Positions 8,873-17,420 of a stretch of DNA of 36,341 nucleotides are shown here, in pieces. The number at the start of each line of letters is the position of its first letter. Within the stretch, counting starts at the first letter, position 1. The stretch lies in assembly GCA_024279915.1 (NCBI GenBank), contig JAJRRB010000044.1:1-36341 (forward strand). Direction: 5' to 3'. Made by a program: the position numbers and the translations under genes. A model generated the notes under the pieces. It was not told where the DNA came from. It did not search any database and was given only the letters and a program-made list of their open reading frames with translations. The DNA is from Deltaproteobacteria bacterium (lineage in GTDB: Bacteria > Desulfobacterota > Desulfuromonadia > Desulfuromonadales > BM103).

Positions 8873-9751
8873 ATGACTGAAGCTTCCCGCGATAGCAATC
8901 CTGCACTGAAGCGGTTTGATGCCTCTCTGACCGACAAAGACTTTGACCGGTTCAGCAAGCTGGTTTACGACCAGTGTGGTATTAAATTGCCAGCACATAA
9001 ACGGAGCATGCTTGAAGCCCGTTTGCGCAAACGTTTGCGTGCTCATAATCTACATACATTTGAGGACTATGCCGACCTGGTTTTCTCTGAAGGGGAATCA
9101 ACCGAAGAGCTGGTCAAGCTGATTGATGTTGTGACCACCAATAAAACCGATTTTTTCCGTGAACCGGCCCATTACGATTATCTGGTGCAGTCAGCGCTGC
9201 CGTTTCTGGTCGAATCTTTTGGCTCAGGAATCAACCAGCCGCTGCGTATCTGGAGCGCAGGCTGCTCTACAGGCAAGGAACCTTATACCCTTGCCATGGT
9301 GCTTAAAGAGTATCAGAGGGAGGTGCCGGATTTCCAGTTCGACATCCTCGGTACCGACATCTGCACCGATGTGCTTGAAAAAGCGGTTCAGGGTATTTAC
9401 CCGGTTGCCAAAGCGGAGCCCATCCCGATAGCGCTCAAAAAGAAATATCTTCTCAAATCAAAAGGGCCTGACAGCAGCATGGTGCGTATCGTACCGGAAT
9501 TGCGCTCTCTGGTACGCTACCGTCGTCTCAATTTCATGGATGACGATTTCGGCTTCCGGGAGCCTTTCGATATTATCTTTTGTCGCAATGTGATTATTTA
9601 TTTTGATCGACCGACTCAGGAACGTTTGTTGGCCAAGTTAGCCGCTAACCTGACCGTGGGACGTTATATCTTTCTCGGTCATTCGGAAACCCTGCTCGGT
9701 TTAAACTTGCCTTTGAAACAAATGGCTCCTTCTGTTTATCGACGTATCTAG
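8873..9751 (+). CDS. cheR: Chemoreceptor methyltransferase CheR
   Basis: S-adenosylmethionine-dependent glutamate methyltransferase that adapts chemoreceptors. The 292 aa comprise the N-terminal helical CheR_N domain (about 18-72) and the catalytic domain (about 85-290). The SAM-binding motif is IWSAGCSTGKEPYTLAM, and the typical IIFCRNVIIYFD and FLGHSE motifs follow. The beta-subdomain loop LLKSKGPDSSMVRI has the length I recall for the E. coli enzyme, which binds receptor pentapeptides. That fits the FETF and FERY tails of the two MCPs in this window, but rests on a by-memory comparison. GAGGA ribosome site upstream. No cheB or cheD partner is encoded in the window. Confidence 0.96.
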   Translation: MTEASRDSNPALKRFDASLTDKDFDRFSKLVYDQCGIKLPAHKRSMLEARLRKRLRAHNLHTFEDYADLVFSEGESTEELVKLIDVVTTNKTDFFREPAHYDYLVQSALPFLVESFGSGINQPLRIWSAGCSTGKEPYTLAMVLKEYQREVPDFQFDILGTDICTDVLEKAVQGIYPVAKAEPIPIALKKKYLLKSKGPDSSMVRIVPELRSLVRYRRLNFMDDDFGFREPFDIIFCRNVIIYFDRPTQERLLAKLAANLTVGRYIFLGHSETLLGLNLPLKQMAPSVYRRI

Positions 9752-9821
9752 CAGCGGGTGGGATCTATTTGTTGTTCTCTGATGTGAATGTTTTGTGGGC
9801 TCAACATTAGGAGGTCATGCC

Positions 9822-10955
9822 ATGACATGTCGAATGATCAGGTTTCTCAGACTTCTGCCTGCCGCGATCCTGGTGATTGGCCTCTCCCTATCTCTCATGT
9901 CTTGCAGTGAAGAACCTCCCCTGAAAATAGGTTTTGTCGGTGGACTGACTGGCCGTGTCGCTGATCTTGGTGTCGCCGGCCGTGATGGTGCCATTCTGGC
10001 GGTCGAAGAGATCAACCGATCCGGTGGTATCGCTGGACGCCAAGTGGAAATGATCATCAAGGATGACCAGCAGGACGTCGAGAGTGCCAAACAAGCCATC
10101 CGTGAGTTGATTCAGGAGGATGTCATCGCCATCATCGGGCCTATGACCAGCTCTATGGCGGTTGTTATCCAACCATTGATCAACTTAAGTCAGATAGTCA
10201 CAGTCAGTCCGACTGCCAAAACCGATCAACTGTCTGGTCAGGACGACTTTTTCTTACGGGTCACCACTCCACTGAGTAGAAATGCAGAGCAAATAGCAGC
10301 TCATGCTGTGCACAACTTGCAGTTGAAAAAGTTTGCTGTTGCTTATGATGTGTCCAACCGGGCGTTTACAGAGACCTGGTTCAATTATTTTAAACAGGCA
10401 TTATTGGTAAATGGTGGGCAGATCACCATTGCGGAGGAATTTGTTTCACAACCAGATGTCGCTTTTCTGCCAATTGCTGAGCGTATGTTGGCAACAAAGC
10501 CGGAGGGCGTGTTGCTGCTCAGCAACGCCATAGATACAGCCCTATTGGCTCAGCAGATTCGTAAACTGGAGAGCAATGTCACGCTTTTTTCTTCAGAATG
10601 GGCTTCGACGACAGATTTGCTCAGTTTCGGTGGTCGGGCTGTCAACGGTATGGCTTCTTTCCACAGCTTTAATGCCAACAGCCAGGAGGTTCGTTACCTC
10701 TCCTTTAAAGAAAAATTTATCAAACGCTTTGGTTCTGCGCCCTCATTTGCGACTTCCCTCGCTTACGATGCAGCGTCATTCCTCTTTGCCGGCCTGGAAA
10801 AGAATCCATCCCGGAACGGTCTCAAAGAAGCTTTACTCAGCCTTGGCTCATTCCCTGGATTACAATCGGAAATGACGGTTGACAAGTATGGCGATGTCGA
10901 AAGAAAACTCTTTTTAACTGTGATCGACAATGGTCAATTTGAGGTTGTCGAATAG
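9822..10955 (+). CDS. Type I periplasmic-binding lipoprotein (LivK/AmiC-like)
   Basis: Predicted ligand-binding lipoprotein tethered outside the inner membrane. The start is ATG 9822, with AGGAGG at 9809-9814, 7 bases away. The signal peptide ends in lipobox LMSC with Cys28. The mature part begins with the hallmark of branched-chain amino acid binding proteins (KIGFVGGLTG, AVEEINRSGGIAGR, KDDQQD, IIGPMTSSMA). The 377-aa length is typical. No permease or ATPase genes follow. Instead, a large sensor kinase starts 2 bp after the stop, so the protein is more likely a sensory co-receptor for that kinase than a transport component. The ligand is unknown; amino acids, amides or related small molecules are family precedents. 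Confidence 0.9.
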   Translation: MTCRMIRFLRLLPAAILVIGLSLSLMSCSEEPPLKIGFVGGLTGRVADLGVAGRDGAILAVEEINRSGGIAGRQVEMIIKDDQQDVESAKQAIRELIQEDVIAIIGPMTSSMAVVIQPLINLSQIVTVSPTAKTDQLSGQDDFFLRVTTPLSRNAEQIAAHAVHNLQLKKFAVAYDVSNRAFTETWFNYFKQALLVNGGQITIAEEFVSQPDVAFLPIAERMLATKPEGVLLLSNAIDTALLAQQIRKLESNVTLFSSEWASTTDLLSFGGRAVNGMASFHSFNANSQEVRYLSFKEKFIKRFGSAPSFATSLAYDAASFLFAGLEKNPSRNGLKEALLSLGSFPGLQSEMTVDKYGDVERKLFLTVIDNGQFEVVE

Positions 10956-10957
10956 TT

Positions 10958-13900
10958 ATGAACTTCCCGGCAACATTCAGACAAACTTTGACGCTGCATT
11001 TTGTTATTGTTGCAGTGCTGCCAATTTTGTTGCTGGGTTTGTTCGGGATTCAGTACTTCAAACAGAAACATCTGGAAACGACTTTCAGCCTTCTCGATAC
11101 TCACGCCTTGGCCGTTCGTCACGAAGCCATCGAGTTTCTTCAATATACCAGTGCAAGTCTCGCCCTGGTTGAAAAAACCCTCAACTCCAGTTTCTTGCAT
11201 AGCGATGCTGAGATTAATCAGTATTTGCAGATAGCGGTCAACGAACCAAGCAACTTTGAGTCGATTTACCTGCTAGACAAGCAGCATAAAATTACTCACC
11301 TCGGCCTTCTTGAAGGCAGAGATAGAAACCGCCAGGATTACCTGGGTCTGGATCTCTCTGCACACGAAGTTTTTGTCGATCAGGCACAACTCTCCGGCTA
11401 CACATGGTCCGATACCTTTTTCTCGACACTGACCGCTGAACCATCGATTACTTTGGGGATTCCTCTGGAAAACGGGACACTGCTTGGAACGGTCAGCCTG
11501 AAAAAACTTTCTGCGGAACTGATTGAACGCCTGGAGCATGTCGAGGGCAATTTTCAATTTTCATTGCTTGATCATCACGGTATCCTGATTGCTGATTCGC
11601 GACCCGATCTTACCTCGCAACGACATAATCTGCGTCTGCATCCAGAAGTGCGTGCCGCGCTCGATAATAAAGTCGAGTCACCGCATCATCTTCATGAAGA
11701 TGGCAGCCTGCTTGAAAGTGTACGGCTGGTTCCGGAAACAGGCTGGGTTTCCTATGTCAGCTTGCCGATGCAGGAGGCAATGCAGGGTGTCACCCCTTTG
11801 CGTTACTTGTTGACCTCTGTTCTCACCCTCGCGGCCTGTCTGGGTGTCGTTCTCGCGATCTGGCTGTCACGGCGCATGTTACGACCGATTCTGTTGCTGC
11901 GTGATGTAGCAGGAGAAGTTGCCAAGGGAGATTATAATCAACTCCTGCAACCTGCTCTCTACGAGGAGTTGGAGGATTTGAGCGGTAGTTTCCGCGAGAT
12001 GATCTCTTCTGTTAAAGATCGTGAACAGTCGATCCGTGAAAGTCAGGCGAGTTATCGTGATATTTCAGCAAGATTGCAGCTGCTGATCAACCACATGCCC
12101 TTCGGCTGCCTCATGTTGGATGCAGAGAACAGAGTCGAACTCTGGAACCCTGCTGCAGAGCAGATCTTTGGCTTCTGCTCGGATGAGGTAGTCGGCTTGC
12201 ATCCGCACGAGTTCCTGGTTCCTGAGCACATTCAGGAGGAGACTTCACAGATCCTTGAACGACTCAAAAATGGTGATTCTCTGGCCCTGAATATCAATGA
12301 AAACCTCACCAGGGATGGCCGCACAATCACCTGTGAATGGTACAACACCCCGTTGCAGAATCCTGATGGCTCCATTAAAGGTGTTATCTCTATGGTTCAG
12401 GATATCTCTCAGCGGGTTTCTGCAGAAAATGCCCTCAAAGAGAGTGAAACCAGCTTCCGTACTATGTTTCAGACTAATCCCGATGCGATACTGATTACCC
12501 GGCTGAGTGATGGGAAAATGGTCAGTGTAAATGACCATTGCTTGTCGACTGCTGGTTACACAGCTGAAGAAATAATCGGCAAAACTACTTTAGATATAAA
12601 CATTTGGGTGAATCTTGACGAGCGTGACAGTTATCTGAACTTGATTCGCAATAATGGGTTTGTTGAGAATTTTGAGATGTCACTACGATCCAAATCTGGT
12701 CGCGTATGGACTGGACTGGCTTCATCAAGGACTCTGGTGTTGAACGATGAAATCTGCTTACTGGCTGTGATTCGCAACATCACTGCAATGAAGCAGGCAG
12801 AGAGCCGTCTGGTCCGTAGTGAATCACGATTCCGCTCTCTGATCTCTGTTATGGGCGAAGGGGTGATTATCCTTGGCCATAATGGTGAGATTGTACAATG
12901 CAACCAGGCTGCTGAGCGAATCATGAAGGTGAAAGCAGATGATATTATTGGCAAATTTCATTATGAACTGATTCAAGGGGGCATTCATGAAGATGGACGC
13001 GTCTATAGTGCAGCGGAAAGCCCTTCGTCATTGACGTTGCAGAAAGGAGAGCCTGTTACCAACCAGATTATAGGACTCCCTCAGGCCAATGGTCAGACGA
13101 TCTGGCTTCAGCTCAACACCCATGCTCTTGGACTTGATCGCTCTGGTAAACCAGTTGCTGTGGTAGTCTCTTTCGCTGATGTTACGCGACTGAAACACAT
13201 TGAAACCGAACTGCGTGAGAGTGAGCAGCACATGCAGACGCTCAGCAGGCAATTTCAAGGCGTTCTCGAAGCGATTCCAGATCGAATCATGATTCTGGAT
13301 GCACAGATGCGTGTCATCTGGCTCAACTGGTTTGAGGACGACAGCGATCCGACCGGACAGAAGCTGTCTGAGAATCTATGTTGTCATGACCTGCCCGGTG
13401 TGCACTGTGGCCCATCTTCGGGGGCTGACTCTTTCTTGTGTGACAATTGTCCGGTACAAAAAGCATTAGTCTCAGGTCGTACAGAAGAGGGCCAAACAGA
13501 ATCATCTGATGGTCGAACCCTTTCTTTGCGCGCGTTCCCGGTGTTCAACGAACTTGGCGAAGTTGTAAATGTTATTGAACTTGCCCAAGACATTACTGAA
13601 TCGCTGCGTCATCAGGAGCAGTCGATGCGAACCGGCCAGCTTGCTGCTCTTGGTGAACTGGCTGCCGGGGTTGCGCATGAGATTAACAACCCGATCAATG
13701 GTGTGATCAATTATGCGCAACTGATTCTCAATAAGGCCGTGGCAGATTCCCGTGAGCAGGAATTATCACAGCGGATTATCCGTGAAAGTGGACGGGTTGC
13801 TACGATTGTTCGAGAGTTGCTCTATTTTGCTCGTGAGGAGAGCCAGGAAGTCCATCTGATCACTGTACTGGACGCTCTCAATGAAGCATTGGCCCTGACG

Positions 13901-14332
13901 AAGAACCAGATGAATAAGGATGGGGTCACGTTGCAGATCCAGATGCCGGATGATCTGCCGATGATCAAGAGCCACAGCCATCAGATCCCGCGACTTTTTC
14001 TGAATCTGATCAGTAATGCCCGCTATGCTCTGGCCGAGAAGCATCCCGATATGGATCCGGACAAAATTCTGCAGGTTATCGGTGAGGAAGTTCTCAAGGA
14101 TGACCAGACTTTAGTTCGTATCACTTTCCGTGACGAAGGCATCGGCATCGATGCAGAACTTCTGCCGCGAATCATGAACCCATTCGTCACCTCCAAACCT
14201 TCGGCACAGGGAACCGGTCTCGGTCTGAGTATCAGTCATGAAATTGTGCAGAAACATGGTGGCACACTGACTATTAACAGTGTGCAAGGAGAATTTACCG
14301 AAGTTGTTATCGAACTTCCGGCTGATAAATAA
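10958..14332 (+). CDS. Multi-PAS sensor histidine kinase with extracytoplasmic Cache-like domain
   Basis: Membrane-bound kinase of 1124 aa. Order: TM1 (about 12-34), a periplasmic dCache-like domain (35-280), TM2 (282-302), HAMP (303-355), four PAS domains (about 370-490, 495-615, 620-740, 755-885), HisKA with H907 in AAGVAHEINNPINGV, and HATPase_c with the G boxes DEGIGIDAE and GTGLGLSIS. The last PAS holds a cysteine cluster (C808, C809, C817, C828, C831), possibly a metal or redox site. It starts 2 bp after the binding-protein gene, so the two are probably translated together and may form a receptor pair. The response regulators at 14525 and 15420 follow and are likely partners. The NtrB-like H-box suits an NtrC-family partner. 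Confidence 0.94.
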   Translation: MNFPATFRQTLTLHFVIVAVLPILLLGLFGIQYFKQKHLETTFSLLDTHALAVRHEAIEFLQYTSASLALVEKTLNSSFLHSDAEINQYLQIAVNEPSNFESIYLLDKQHKITHLGLLEGRDRNRQDYLGLDLSAHEVFVDQAQLSGYTWSDTFFSTLTAEPSITLGIPLENGTLLGTVSLKKLSAELIERLEHVEGNFQFSLLDHHGILIADSRPDLTSQRHNLRLHPEVRAALDNKVESPHHLHEDGSLLESVRLVPETGWVSYVSLPMQEAMQGVTPLRYLLTSVLTLAACLGVVLAIWLSRRMLRPILLLRDVAGEVAKGDYNQLLQPALYEELEDLSGSFREMISSVKDREQSIRESQASYRDISARLQLLINHMPFGCLMLDAENRVELWNPAAEQIFGFCSDEVVGLHPHEFLVPEHIQEETSQILERLKNGDSLALNINENLTRDGRTITCEWYNTPLQNPDGSIKGVISMVQDISQRVSAENALKESETSFRTMFQTNPDAILITRLSDGKMVSVNDHCLSTAGYTAEEIIGKTTLDINIWVNLDERDSYLNLIRNNGFVENFEMSLRSKSGRVWTGLASSRTLVLNDEICLLAVIRNITAMKQAESRLVRSESRFRSLISVMGEGVIILGHNGEIVQCNQAAERIMKVKADDIIGKFHYELIQGGIHEDGRVYSAAESPSSLTLQKGEPVTNQIIGLPQANGQTIWLQLNTHALGLDRSGKPVAVVVSFADVTRLKHIETELRESEQHMQTLSRQFQGVLEAIPDRIMILDAQMRVIWLNWFEDDSDPTGQKLSENLCCHDLPGVHCGPSSGADSFLCDNCPVQKALVSGRTEEGQTESSDGRTLSLRAFPVFNELGEVVNVIELAQDITESLRHQEQSMRTGQLAALGELAAGVAHEINNPINGVINYAQLILNKAVADSREQELSQRIIRESGRVATIVRELLYFAREESQEVHLITVLDALNEALALTKNQMNKDGVTLQIQMPDDLPMIKSHSHQIPRLFLNLISNARYALAEKHPDMDPDKILQVIGEEVLKDDQTLVRITFRDEGIGIDAELLPRIMNPFVTSKPSAQGTGLGLSISHEIVQKHGGTLTINSVQGEFTEVVIELPADK

Positions 14333-14370
14333 TCTTCTTGATTGCTGGTTGGTCGCTGTCTAACAAAGGT

Positions 14371-14444
14371 GTCATTCCCGAGGGTGTAATCGGGAATCCA
14401 GGTATTAAAACCATGGATCCCCGATAGAATTATTCGGGGATGAC
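14371..14444. repeat. 74-bp GTCATTCCCG-type palindromic repeat, copy 1
   Basis: The outer arms GTCATTCCCGA and TCGGGGATGAC, and the inner arms TCGGGAATCCA and TGGATCCCCGA, make a double stem-loop between the kinase stop and the next response regulator. A second 74-bp copy lies in opposite orientation at 22593-22666. GTCATTCCCG/CGGGAATCC palindromes are a repeat type I know from many bacterial genomes. It could also act as a transcript-stabilising or terminating hairpin. Confidence 0.88.
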
Positions 14445-14524
14445 AGACGTTTTTGCTAACCATTCAGGTTGTGTCGAAGTGTTTTGCAACTTGTAATTAT
14501 CTATTGACTAAAAGGAGTTCAACG

Positions 14525-15274
14525 ATGAGTTACAAAATTCTGGTTGTTGATGATGAAGAAAGTATCCGCTTTACCTTTCATGCTTTTCTGAATGATGAAG
14601 GCTACACCGTTGATACGGTAGATAATCTTGAAGAGGCCTTGGCGAAGGTTGCTGCCTCCGCTTACGATGCTGTTTTTCTCGATATTTTGCTCGGCAGGGA
14701 TTCCGGCATGAAGGTGCTGCAGTTTTGTCGGGAAAATCAGCCGAACACACCGGTCCTTATGGTGACCGGAGCTCCGGAAATTAAAACCGCTGCTGAGGCT
14801 GTGCGTTTGGGAGCCTTCGACTATATCACCAAACCGGTCCATCAGGATGAACTCCTCCGCCAGGCCAGGCTGGCGATTGATCATAAAACTCTGGTTGATC
14901 AGCAGGAGTCTTACCAGTTACGCATGGCAGCAGTGTTCCAGAGTGTTAGCGAAGGCATCATGATCTTTGATGAAGAGATGAAACTGCTGGAGATCAATAG
15001 TGCTGCTGCGAAAATTCTCGATTGTGACGTCAATTTGACTGGCCTGAACCCTGCCGAACTGAGTGGTAGCTGCCCACCGTTAAAACTATTGCAAGAGACA
15101 ATTGAGCAGCGCTGTGAAGGGGAAATCTTCCGCCTGGAAACGACCAATGGTGCCGGGCAACCCCTCACACTTGGCTTGACTATGGCTCCCCTGACGGGTC
15201 TGGGATTACGTGAACTCGGCACAGTCCTGGTATGGCGTGATGAAACGCTGCCTGTCCGCCAAGTAGAAAAGTAA
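14525..15274 (+). CDS. REC-PAS response regulator lacking an output domain
   Basis: A 249-aa protein: REC domain (1-120) with VVDDEES, phospho-acceptor D in AVFLDILLG, T in MVTGAPE and K in YITKPV. A PAS domain follows (about 135-240). ATG 14525 is chosen for the AAAGGAG site just upstream; longer frames start in the repeat. It is strikingly parallel to the first 245 residues of the regulator at 15420, sharing VTGAPE, TAAEAVR, GAFDYI and HK-VDQ. It ends at RDETLPVRQVEK, where that protein has RDETRLVTLEK and goes on to its AAA+ domain. It may be a phosphate sink, a heterodimer partner, or a phosphorylation-dependent modulator of its neighbour. No DNA-binding or enzymatic domain is visible. 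Confidence 0.9.
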   Translation: MSYKILVVDDEESIRFTFHAFLNDEGYTVDTVDNLEEALAKVAASAYDAVFLDILLGRDSGMKVLQFCRENQPNTPVLMVTGAPEIKTAAEAVRLGAFDYITKPVHQDELLRQARLAIDHKTLVDQQESYQLRMAAVFQSVSEGIMIFDEEMKLLEINSAAAKILDCDVNLTGLNPAELSGSCPPLKLLQETIEQRCEGEIFRLETTNGAGQPLTLGLTMAPLTGLGLRELGTVLVWRDETLPVRQVEK

Positions 15275-15287
15275 AGATCTTTAAATT

Positions 15288-15330
15288 GTTTGGACACGGA
15301 TTACAAGGATGAACACGGATTTAGAGGAAA
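15288..15330. repeat. Degenerate ACACGGATT short repeat
   Basis: GGACACGGATTACAAGG followed by GAACACGGATTTAGAGG, in the 145-bp gap between the REC-PAS gene and the NtrC-type gene. ACACGGATT repeats of this kind recur in intergenic DNA of many bacteria; no function is evident here. Confidence 0.45.
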
Positions 15331-15419
15331 GGTCTCAAGGCGTTAGGTTTTGTTCGTAAACTGAATAGTTACTATGATTCTTCCAAATTCAAGTGAAATC
15401 CATAAGTAGAGGGAATTTA

Positions 15420-17132
15420 ATGACCGCTCACATACTGGTTATCGATGATGAAGAAAGCCTGCGCTTTACCCTGGGAGCTTTTCTCCAGGACGAAGGCTAC
15501 CTTGTGACAACCGCATCATCGTTTATCGAAGCTGAAGGATTGATTCAACAAAGTTTTTTTGATCTGGTATTCCTTGATATTCAGTTGGGTCAGCATAGTG
15601 GTCTTGACCTGCTCAAGGATATACGAGCTCATCTGGCGAATACCCCGGTAGTCATGATCACCGGTGCTCCGGAGGTCTCCACGGCAGCTGAAGCCGTACG
15701 GCAGGGTGCCTTCGATTATATTCCCAAACCAATTCGTCAAGAAACCCTTTTGAGGGTAGCCCAGATGGCCCTCAAACATAAAGCCGTTGTTGATCAACGT
15801 GAACATTTCCGGGCGCACCTGACGGCTATCTTCGGCAGTGTCCGTGATGGGATTCTGCTGGTTGACCAACGCCAGAATATCCTCGAAGCAAATCAGGCAC
15901 TTGTCAACCTGTTCGGATTGCCTGACAGTGTTGTCGGTATGTCTCTGGCGCAGCTACCGCAGAACATCAGGGGGACATTTACGGACATTGCTGAGAGCAC
16001 CTTGCTGACAAATGAGCCGCTTGCCTCACAAAGACTGGAGATCACAGACCCATCTCAAAAACAGCGCATTCTGAATATCTCTGCTGCGCCTTGTCTGGGA
16101 GATACGGGAAACCCAATAGGCGTGGTTTTAACCGTGCGTGATGAGACGCGCCTGGTGACTCTCGAAAAGAGTATGAAAAAGCGCCAGAAATTCGAGCATA
16201 TCGTGGGCCGTAGTGAACCGGTGCAAGTCATGTTCGATCTTATTGAGAATCTGGCCGAAGTTGATACCACGGTGCTGATTGCCGGGGAAAGCGGGACTGG
16301 CAAGGAGTTGGTTGCCGAAGCCTTGCACTATCGAAGTGACCGGCGCGAAAATACTCTGGTTAAGGTTAACTGTGCAGCATTGCCGGAAAATCTTCTGGAA
16401 AGTGAGCTGTTCGGGCACGTCAAGGGCTCTTTCACGGGCGCGATGAAAGATAAAAGCGGCCGTTTCGAGAAGGCTCACGGCGGAACAATTTTTCTTGACG
16501 AGATTGGTGACATTTCACCGGCACTCCAGGTGCGACTTCTAAGAGTTTTGCAGAATAAAGAGATCGAAAAAGTCGGTGGCACGGGAACGATCAAGGTTGA
16601 TGTACGGATTGTCGCAGCGACCAATCAGGATCTTATGAAAAAAGTTCGTAATAAGGAGTTCCGTGAAGATCTCTACTATCGCTTGCGCGTTGTGCAAATC
16701 CCGATGCCACCCTTGCGCAAACGGCGAGAAGATATCCCGTTGCTCATAGAGCATTTTGTTGGTCTCTATAATAAGCGTTTCAAACGCCAGATACAGGGAG
16801 TTGATGGTGCTGCTATCACGCAGATGACAAGCTATGACTGGCCCGGTAATATTCGTGAACTTCAGCATGCCGTGGAACATGCATTTGTCATGTGTCGAGG
16901 GGAGACGATCGGCCTCAATCACCTGCCTCCTGAATTGCAGGATGTTGTAGAGCCTTTGTCCTCTGATGTCGGAGATAAAGAAGACGATGCCACAAGAATT
17001 ATTGCCGCACTGGAAAAGTCCGGTGGCAATAAAAGCAAGGCCGCTCGCCTGTTGGGTATGAGCCGTCGTACAATTTACCGCAAGATGGAAGAGCTCGGTA
17101 TCGAAGATGCCATTGGGCCTGATCAATCATGA
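15420..17132 (+). CDS. NtrC-family sigma-54-dependent response regulator with PAS domain
   Basis: Transcription activator of 570 aa that drives sigma-54 RNA polymerase using ATP. REC (1-120, D53 in VFLDIQ), PAS (about 135-245), AAA+ domain (about 258-490) with Walker A GESGTGKE (289-296) and Walker B FLDEIGD, and a Fis-type HTH (about 530-560, NKSKAARLLGMSRRTIYRKM). The sigma-54 contact loop reads GSFTGA (336-341) instead of the usual GAFTGA. ATG 15420 has AGAGGGA 5-6 bases upstream; the GTG at 15393 is less likely. It stands at the end of the binding protein-kinase-REC-PAS series. Three sigma-54-like promoters with a shared upstream motif follow in the next 10 kb, so it is the prime candidate activator of those che units (inference). 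Confidence 0.95.
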   Translation: MTAHILVIDDEESLRFTLGAFLQDEGYLVTTASSFIEAEGLIQQSFFDLVFLDIQLGQHSGLDLLKDIRAHLANTPVVMITGAPEVSTAAEAVRQGAFDYIPKPIRQETLLRVAQMALKHKAVVDQREHFRAHLTAIFGSVRDGILLVDQRQNILEANQALVNLFGLPDSVVGMSLAQLPQNIRGTFTDIAESTLLTNEPLASQRLEITDPSQKQRILNISAAPCLGDTGNPIGVVLTVRDETRLVTLEKSMKKRQKFEHIVGRSEPVQVMFDLIENLAEVDTTVLIAGESGTGKELVAEALHYRSDRRENTLVKVNCAALPENLLESELFGHVKGSFTGAMKDKSGRFEKAHGGTIFLDEIGDISPALQVRLLRVLQNKEIEKVGGTGTIKVDVRIVAATNQDLMKKVRNKEFREDLYYRLRVVQIPMPPLRKRREDIPLLIEHFVGLYNKRFKRQIQGVDGAAITQMTSYDWPGNIRELQHAVEHAFVMCRGETIGLNHLPPELQDVVEPLSSDVGDKEDDATRIIAALEKSGGNKSKAARLLGMSRRTIYRKMEELGIEDAIGPDQS

Positions 17133-17217
17133 CTGGCCCTGAGTAATCATCACTGCCCTATATTTATCCAGTATTAATCAAATTCCGTGGTTTTGATATG
17201 TGTCGCTGTCACAGTCC

Positions 17218-17242
17218 TGTGTCATAACGCACATGTGAATTC
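17218..17242 (+). promoter_or_regulatory. Candidate enhancer (UAS) motif, che unit A
   Basis: TGTGTCATAACGCACATG plus TGAATTC. It aligns base for base with 26134-26158 (about 20 of 25 identical) and shares its ACACATGTGA-type core with 22955-22979. The centre is about 134 bp upstream of the -24 element at 17364, a normal distance for an NtrC-family activator site. Confidence 0.55.
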
Positions 17243-17293
17243 GTAACATCTTGTACAGAAAATTTATCCGTGATTTGATTCTTCTTGTCGCGA

Positions 17294-17321
17294 GCCCTGC
17301 AACTAGTGGATATTGCAGGGC
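17294..17321 (+). terminator. Rho-independent terminator
   Basis: GCCCTGCAA, a 10-base loop, then TTGCAGGGC, followed by CTCTTTTCTCTTTGTC. It ends the transcript of the NtrC-type regulator and insulates che unit A. Confidence 0.75.
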
Positions 17322-17361
17322 CTCTTTTCTCTTTGTCTCTAGCAGGTTTCCTCCATAAAAG

Positions 17362-17378
17362 TTGGCATGAATATTGGA
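17362..17378 (+). promoter_or_regulatory. Sigma-54-type promoter for che unit A
   Basis: TTGGCATGAATATTGGA: the -24 GG is at 17364-17365 and the -12 position G is exactly 10 bases on (TTGG where consensus is TTGC). The predicted start is about 17389, 32 bp before cheY at 17421. The deviation at -12 lowers certainty, but the same TGGCAT-N5-TTG pattern occurs at two sister sites. Confidence 0.6.
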
Positions 17379-17420
17379 TTTTACTACTCTAAGCTATTAC
17401 AGACCTGAATGGAGATTTTC

